This document shows positions 5,623 to 9,270 of a stretch of DNA of 9,270 nt, piece by piece. Position 1 is the stretch's first letter. Every line of letters begins with the position of its first letter. The translations under genes and the position numbers were made by a program. The notes below the pieces were generated by a model. It searched no databases, was not told where the DNA came from, and worked only from the letters and a program-made list of their open reading frames with translations. Source of the stretch: Lachnospiraceae bacterium (lineage in GTDB: Bacteria; Bacillota_A; Clostridia; Lachnospirales; Lachnospiraceae); assembly GCA_017553665.1 (NCBI GenBank), contig JAFZKM010000148.1, positions 1-9,270 on the forward strand. Reading direction: 5' to 3'.

Positions 5623-5637
5623 TGAAAGGTAAGCAGA
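5623..5637 (+). repeat. 15-bp direct repeat, copy 2, carrying the uppS ribosome binding site
   Basis: TGAAAGGTAAGCAGA, identical to 5570-5584. Its AAAGG (5625-5629) lies nine bases before the uppS ATG at 5639 and is the only plausible ribosome binding site for that gene, so this copy is functional. Confidence 0.9.
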
Positions 5638-5638
5638 G

Positions 5639-6361
5639 ATGTCGGACAAAGATAAGAACACTGCTCCGCAGCATGTCGCAATCATACTCGACGGCAACGG
5701 AAGATGGGCGAAGAAGAGATTCCTGCCGAGAGCGGCGGGACATTCGGCGGGAGCCAAAACAGTCGAGGACGTATGTGAATGGGCATGGGACCTGGGGATC
5801 AAGTACCTGACGGTCTATGCGTTTTCGACCGAGAACTGGAAGCGTTCCGAGGATGAGGTAAAGACTTTGATGAGCCTTCTGCGGGATTATCTGAAGAACT
5901 GCCTGATCCGCAGCCGCAAGAACAACATGCGCGTCCGCGTGATCGGCGACAAGTCCCGCCTGGCTCCGGACCTTCAGGCTTCGATAGAGGAGCTTGAACG
6001 TGAGAGCAGTTCATGCACGGGACTGAATTTCACGGTTGCCCTGAACTACGGCGGAAGAGACGAGATCACCCGCGCGGTAAGGAGCATCGCGGAAGACGCG
6101 GCGGCAGGAAAGCTCGATCCCGCGACCGTCGATGAAGCGCTTATCTCATCAAGGATCGATACTGCCGACATTCCGGATCCGGACCTTTTGATCCGTACGA
6201 GCGGGGAACTCAGATTATCGAATTTCATGCTCTGGCAGCTCGCATATACCGAGTTTTATTTCCCGGAGGTCCTCTGGCCCGACTTTACGAAGGAGGACCT
6301 GCAGAAGGCCATTGATTACTATAACAAGCGCGACAGGAGGTTCGGCGGCAGAAATGAGTAA
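5639..6361 (+). CDS. uppS: Isoprenyl transferase (undecaprenyl diphosphate synthase)
   Basis: A 240-residue cis-prenyltransferase that condenses isopentenyl diphosphate onto farnesyl diphosphate to make undecaprenyl diphosphate, the lipid carrier for peptidoglycan and other wall polymers. It is cytosolic and works at the membrane face. The first block, HVAIILDGNGRWAKKR (12-27), holds the catalytic Asp18 and the Gly-Asn-Gly-Arg phosphate loop. GH35SAG follows, then YAFSTENWKR, LNYGGRDEI, and the terminal IPDPDLLIRTSGELRLSNF (R186-T-S-G-E190-x-R192-x-S-N), which binds the homoallylic diphosphate. The length is normal. The gene follows a repeat-bearing leader and overlaps cdsA by eight bases (6354-6361). 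Its substrate chain starts from MEP-pathway products, for which dxr is two genes downstream. Chain length (C55) is assumed from the family and genomic context. Confidence 0.96.
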   Translation: MSDKDKNTAPQHVAIILDGNGRWAKKRFLPRAAGHSAGAKTVEDVCEWAWDLGIKYLTVYAFSTENWKRSEDEVKTLMSLLRDYLKNCLIRSRKNNMRVRVIGDKSRLAPDLQASIEELERESSSCTGLNFTVALNYGGRDEITRAVRSIAEDAAAGKLDPATVDEALISSRIDTADIPDPDLLIRTSGELRLSNFMLWQLAYTEFYFPEVLWPDFTKEDLQKAIDYYNKRDRRFGGRNE

Positions 6362-7220
6362 TAAGGACAGCATACAGAAGGACAATTCTTTTCTGATCAG
6401 ACTAAGGACAGGCGCGATCCTTGTGGTGATCGCGGTGGCAGCGATCGTACTCGGAGGTTATGTGCTCTGGGGTCTTCTGCTCGCGGTCTCGATGATCGGA
6501 CTCATGGAGCTCTACCGCGCGGTGGGCGTACATAAGTCGCCGGCGGCGTTCGCGGGTTATGCGGCGGGAGCGGCCTGGTACGGGATACTTCTTTGGAAGG
6601 AATTGCTGAGTGAAGACGGCGCGTTCCCTTATACAGTGATATTCCCCGTGCTGATCGCGGCATTTATCATAGTGCTCCTTGCTGTCTATGTATTTTCATT
6701 CCCTAAGTACAATTCCGAGCAGATCACCATGATCTTTTTCGGGTTCTTCTATGTGGCGCTCACGCTGTCCTATATTTTCCTGGTAAGAGGGCTTCAGGGA
6801 GGCAAATACACCGTATGGCTGATATTCATCGGTTCATGGGGCGCCGATACGATGGCCTATCTGGTCGGCAGAACGATCGGAAAGCATAAGATAGTGCCGG
6901 TACTCAGCCCGAAGAAGTCGCTCGAAGGCTTTATCGGAGGCGTGCTCGGCGCTGTTCTGATCGGAGTGATATACGCATTGATCTTCAAAAACAGCCTGAC
7001 CGAAGAATTCCCGAATCCCGTTTTTTCATTCGCGGTGATCGCGGCATGCGCGTCCGTGGTCTCGATGATAGGTGACCTTGCTGCTTCGGCCATCAAGCGC
7101 GACAAGCAGATCAAGGATTACGGAAAGCTGCTTCCCGGCCACGGCGGCATACTTGACCGTTTTGACAGCGTGATATTCATCGCGCCGATAGTTTATTATC
7201 TGCTTTATTTCGGTATCTAG
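6354..7220 (+). CDS. cdsA: Phosphatidate cytidylyltransferase (CDP-diglyceride synthase)
   Basis: A 288-residue polytopic membrane enzyme that makes CDP-diacylglycerol from phosphatidic acid and CTP, the branch point of phospholipid synthesis. Several hydrophobic segments are visible, starting with the first at about 16-40. The C-terminal CDS signature is complete: S245-x-x-K248-R249...K254-D255...G262-H263-G264-G265-x-x-D268-R269-x-D271. The upstream block GSWGADTMAYLVGRTIGKHK...SPKKSLEGFIGG is also characteristic. The ATG at 6354 overlaps the end of uppS by eight bases. The nearest AGGAGG-like site (6335-6340) is 13 bases away, long for initiation, so coupling to uppS translation is likely. 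A TTG at 6312 would add 14 residues encoded entirely within uppS and is less likely. The gene lies 12 bases before dxr. Confidence 0.96.
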   Translation: MSNKDSIQKDNSFLIRLRTGAILVVIAVAAIVLGGYVLWGLLLAVSMIGLMELYRAVGVHKSPAAFAGYAAGAAWYGILLWKELLSEDGAFPYTVIFPVLIAAFIIVLLAVYVFSFPKYNSEQITMIFFGFFYVALTLSYIFLVRGLQGGKYTVWLIFIGSWGADTMAYLVGRTIGKHKIVPVLSPKKSLEGFIGGVLGAVLIGVIYALIFKNSLTEEFPNPVFSFAVIAACASVVSMIGDLAASAIKRDKQIKDYGKLLPGHGGILDRFDSVIFIAPIVYYLLYFGI

Positions 7221-7232
7221 AAAGGAAAATGC

Positions 7233-8414
7233 ATGAGGAAATTATGTCTGCTGGGTTCTACCGGTTCGATCGGCACCCAGACGATAGATGTGATAAACCG
7301 TCTCGGAGGCTTCGAGATCTATTCACTCGCGGTAAAGTCGAACATTGATAAGCTTGAGGAGCAGGTGAAGACGCTCGGACCGAAGAGAGTATGCGTATAC
7401 GACGCGGAGAAGGCGGAAGAGCTCAGAGGCAGGATCGCCGGACTCGGCGTTGAAGTCCTGACCGGCATGGACGGTCTCATTGAACTCGCGTCCGATCCCG
7501 CAAATGACCTGACCGTTACGGCTATCGTAGGCATGATAGGGATCAGGCCCACGATAGCAGCCATAGAGGCAGGCTGCGACGTTGCGCTGGCCAATAAGGA
7601 AACGCTCGTTACGGCGGGCCATATCATTATGCCGCTCCTGTCGAAAAAGGGAGTAAGGCTCCTGCCCATAGACAGTGAGCATTCGGCGATATTCCAGTGC
7701 CTGCAGGGACACTACGGCCCCGACGGGCATTATCCGTTCAATGATGAATGCGGGATAGAGAAGATATTGCTCACGGCCTCAGGCGGACCGTTCAGGGGCA
7801 TGAGCTACGGAGAATTAAAGACTAAGACCGCGGCAGACGCGCTGAAGCATCCGAACTGGCTGATGGGCCCCAAGATCACCGTCGATTCCGCGTCCATGGT
7901 GAATAAGGCGCTTGAGGTCATGGAGGCGAGATGGCTCTTTAACGCGGCACCCGAAGATATCGAGGTCGTTATACAGCCGAAGAGCGTCATACATTCGGCG
8001 GTACAGTTTAAGGACGGAGCGATACTCGCGCAGATGGGGCTCCCGGACATGAGACTGCCGATCCAGTATGCCCTCTATTACCCGAAGAGACTTCCGGGAC
8101 CGCCCGAAAGACTGAATCTCTTCGAACTTGCGAAGATAGAATTTGAAAAGCCCGATTACGCGACCTTTAAGGGTCTCGCGCTGGGACTTGAGGCCATAAA
8201 GCAGGGCGGCAGCATCTGCACCGTCTTCAACGCGGCGAACGAGTATGCCGTCGCGCGATTCCTCAAGGGAGAGATAGGCTTTACGGGCATATACGATATC
8301 ATTGAATACTGCATGAGAGGGCATTCGAACATCGCTGAGCCCACTCTTGACGAGATCCTCCGGACCGAGGCGGAGACCTATGAAAAAGCGTCCGAATTAT
8401 TTAGTAAGAATTAA
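7233..8414 (+). CDS. dxr: 1-deoxy-D-xylulose 5-phosphate reductoisomerase
   Basis: A 393-residue cytosolic enzyme that converts 1-deoxy-D-xylulose 5-phosphate to 2-C-methyl-D-erythritol 4-phosphate with NADPH, the committed step of the MEP isoprenoid pathway and the target of fosmidomycin. The NADPH loop is G8-STGSIG14. A120-NKE123-TLV follows. Metal ligands are D147 and E149 (DSEH) and E228 (NKALE), matching the classic Asp/Glu/Glu set. The flexible loop H206-P-N-W209-LMG covers the active site, and S219-ASMVNK and MGLPDMRLPIQYAL are also diagnostic. The length is normal. AAAGGA at 7221-7226 is the ribosome binding site, six bases before the ATG. It directly follows cdsA and presumably supplies precursors for uppS. 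The spacing to rseP is 75 bases, with a promoter between. Confidence 0.98.
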   Translation: MRKLCLLGSTGSIGTQTIDVINRLGGFEIYSLAVKSNIDKLEEQVKTLGPKRVCVYDAEKAEELRGRIAGLGVEVLTGMDGLIELASDPANDLTVTAIVGMIGIRPTIAAIEAGCDVALANKETLVTAGHIIMPLLSKKGVRLLPIDSEHSAIFQCLQGHYGPDGHYPFNDECGIEKILLTASGGPFRGMSYGELKTKTAADALKHPNWLMGPKITVDSASMVNKALEVMEARWLFNAAPEDIEVVIQPKSVIHSAVQFKDGAILAQMGLPDMRLPIQYALYYPKRLPGPPERLNLFELAKIEFEKPDYATFKGLALGLEAIKQGGSICTVFNAANEYAVARFLKGEIGFTGIYDIIEYCMRGHSNIAEPTLDEILRTEAETYEKASELFSKN

Positions 8415-8446
8415 TACTAAATTAATTAAAAAGTCGGGCGGGAAAA

Positions 8447-8455
8447 TGGTATTAT
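8447..8455 (+). promoter_or_regulatory. Probable extended -10 promoter of rseP
   Basis: TGG directly before TATTAT (8450-8455) forms an extended -10 element. A weak TTAAAA (8426-8431) lies 18 bases upstream as a possible -35. The preceding stretch is A/T-rich and contains no terminator, so rseP could also be reached by read-through from dxr. Confidence 0.5.
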
Positions 8456-8464
8456 GATATCATA
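8453..8464 (+). promoter_or_regulatory. 12-bp perfect palindrome at the rseP promoter
   Basis: TATGATATCATA is a perfect dyad that overlaps the 3' end of the proposed -10 element and the expected transcription start. It could be a regulator-binding site, but A/T-rich palindromes of this size also occur by chance. Confidence 0.35.
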
Positions 8465-8489
8465 GAAACAGATAGGAGTTATTTTTGAA

Positions 8490-9270
8490 ATGAGTAAACT
8501 GATCAGCATTCTGATAGGCATACTGATCTTCTGCGTCATCGTCGTGGTACACGAGCTGGGGCATCTGATCGTAGCTAAGAAAAACGGCATTCTCGTGCCC
8601 GAATTCCAGGTGGGGTTCGGACCGAAGCTCTGCTCTTTTAAGAAAGGCGAGACCGAATACAGCATCAGGCTCATCCCGTTCGGAGGCGCCTGCAAGATGC
8701 TCGGAGAGGACGGCGAGAGCGACGACGAGAGGGCCTATACGAACAAGAAGCCGTGGGCGCGTTTCGCGACGATATTTGCGGGACCGTTCTTTAACTTCAT
8801 ACTGGCTTTTGTGCTGGCTGTCATCGTTATCTCGATCGTCGGATATGACCCCTGCGTGGTGACTTCCGTTACCAAAGGCAGTTCGGTTGAGGCTGCGGGA
8901 CTTCAGCGCGGAGACATTGTGACGAGCTTCGACGGACATCACATTTCGATCGGCCGCGAGCTCTACATCTACTTTAATTTCAATGAACTTGAGGGCAGAT
9001 CGTATTCGCTGACCTACGAACGTGACGGAGAGAAATACACGACCGAGTTTACGCCCGAACTGAACCGTTCGTATAAGCTCGGTTTCTACTATACAAATGA
9101 CAATACTCCCTGTGAGATCGGCAGCGTGATAAAAGGCGGCGTTCTCGAGAGGGCAGGAGTCCGCGCGGGAGATGTGATCGTCGGGATCAACGGCACGGAG
9201 ATCGCGACGGGAGCCGAGTTTAACAAATACATCACGGAGAATCCCCTTGACGGCAGTGAGGTAAAGTTCA
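8490..9270 (+). CDS. rseP: RIP metalloprotease RseP/site-2 protease, N-terminal part (3' end outside window)
   Basis: The first 260 residues of an M50-family intramembrane zinc metalloprotease. Homologues cleave anti-sigma factors in envelope-stress signalling and may clear remnant signal peptides. The first membrane segment (4-25) carries the zinc motif H21-E22-L-G-H25. The RLIPFGGACKML block is the usual membrane-reentrant beta-hairpin region. A second membrane segment begins at about FATIFAGPFFNFILAFVLAV. Two PDZ-like repeats follow: one around VTSVTKGSSVEAAGLQRGDIVTSFDG and one around GSVIKGGVLERAGVRAGDVIVGING, both with the x-x-AGL/V-x-x-GD core. The third zinc ligand and later membrane segments are beyond the window. 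TAGGAG (8473-8478) lies 11 bases before the ATG, slightly long spacing. The gene follows dxr, its standard neighbour in Firmicutes and many other bacteria. Confidence 0.95.
   Translation, partial: MSKLISILIGILIFCVIVVVHELGHLIVAKKNGILVPEFQVGFGPKLCSFKKGETEYSIRLIPFGGACKMLGEDGESDDERAYTNKKPWARFATIFAGPFFNFILAFVLAVIVISIVGYDPCVVTSVTKGSSVEAAGLQRGDIVTSFDGHHISIGRELYIYFNFNELEGRSYSLTYERDGEKYTTEFTPELNRSYKLGFYYTNDNTPCEIGSVIKGGVLERAGVRAGDVIVGINGTEIATGAEFNKYITENPLDGSEVKF

Noticed and set aside
5569..5625. 18-codon frame before uppS as a real gene
   Set aside because: No ribosome binding site ahead of its ATG and no known leader-peptide pattern; kept only as part of the leader finding.
6312..6353. TTG at 6312 as start of cdsA
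   Set aside because: The extra 14 residues come wholly from uppS coding sequence and do not resemble CdsA N-termini; the ATG at 6354 gives the usual start.
7815..8324. 169-codon open frame on the minus strand opposite dxr
   Set aside because: Antisense shadow of dxr produced by its codon bias; no recognisable domain.
8460..8942. 160-codon open frame on the minus strand opposite rseP
   Set aside because: Antisense shadow; the plus strand encodes the HELGH protease across the same interval.
1..9270. CRISPR array, insertion sequence, tRNA or rRNA
   Set aside because: No regularly spaced repeats, transposase, terminal inverted repeats or RNA gene signatures were found on either strand.

Overview
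The window looks like chromosomal DNA of a low-to-mid GC Firmicute, most likely class Clostridia and probably Lachnospiraceae or a near relative. The reasons are strong AGGAGG-type ribosome binding sites, sigma-A-like promoters, compact all-plus-strand operons, and the cell-envelope and translation block pyrH-frr-uppS-cdsA-dxr-rseP. The lineage call is inference from style and gene order, not from a search. All ten genes are on the plus strand, with no tRNA, rRNA, insertion sequence or CRISPR array visible.

Region 1 (1-732) holds the 3' part of a GNAT acetyltransferase, coupled by a 4-base ATGA overlap to a small YfcE-type metallophosphoesterase.

Region 2 (741-3418) is a self-contained zinc/cadmium efflux unit. 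It starts with a near-consensus promoter with an SmtB/CzrA-type operator over the predicted start of transcription. Next come an ArsR/SmtB repressor with a complete alpha-5 zinc site, a free-standing 72-residue HMA domain protein with a DCxxC motif, and a P1B-type ATPase with Zn/Cd-type signatures that has no HMA domain of its own. A terminator-like hairpin lies between the HMA gene and the ATPase gene, and a strong hairpin closes the unit.

Region 3 (3457-5567) opens with a new promoter driving a bactofilin, then pyrH (UMP kinase) and frr (ribosome recycling factor), and closes with an intrinsic terminator-like hairpin. Region 4 (5568-8414) is uppS-cdsA-dxr, that is undecaprenyl-diphosphate synthesis, CDP-diacylglycerol synthesis and the MEP isoprenoid step. 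It is preceded by a short leader with a 15-bp direct repeat and a small hairpin, and no clear promoter of its own. Region 5 (8426-9270) is the 5' part of rseP (site-2 protease) behind a probable extended -10 promoter and a 12-bp palindrome.

The housekeeping genes join isoprenoid supply (dxr), its use for the cell-wall lipid carrier (uppS), phospholipid precursor synthesis (cdsA), envelope stress proteolysis (rseP) and a possible cell-shape scaffold (bactofilin). I see no clearly undescribed system. The points most worth a second look are the split HMA/ATPase pair with its intergenic hairpin, the operator-promoter architecture, the bactofilin directly before pyrH, and the repeat-bearing leader before uppS.
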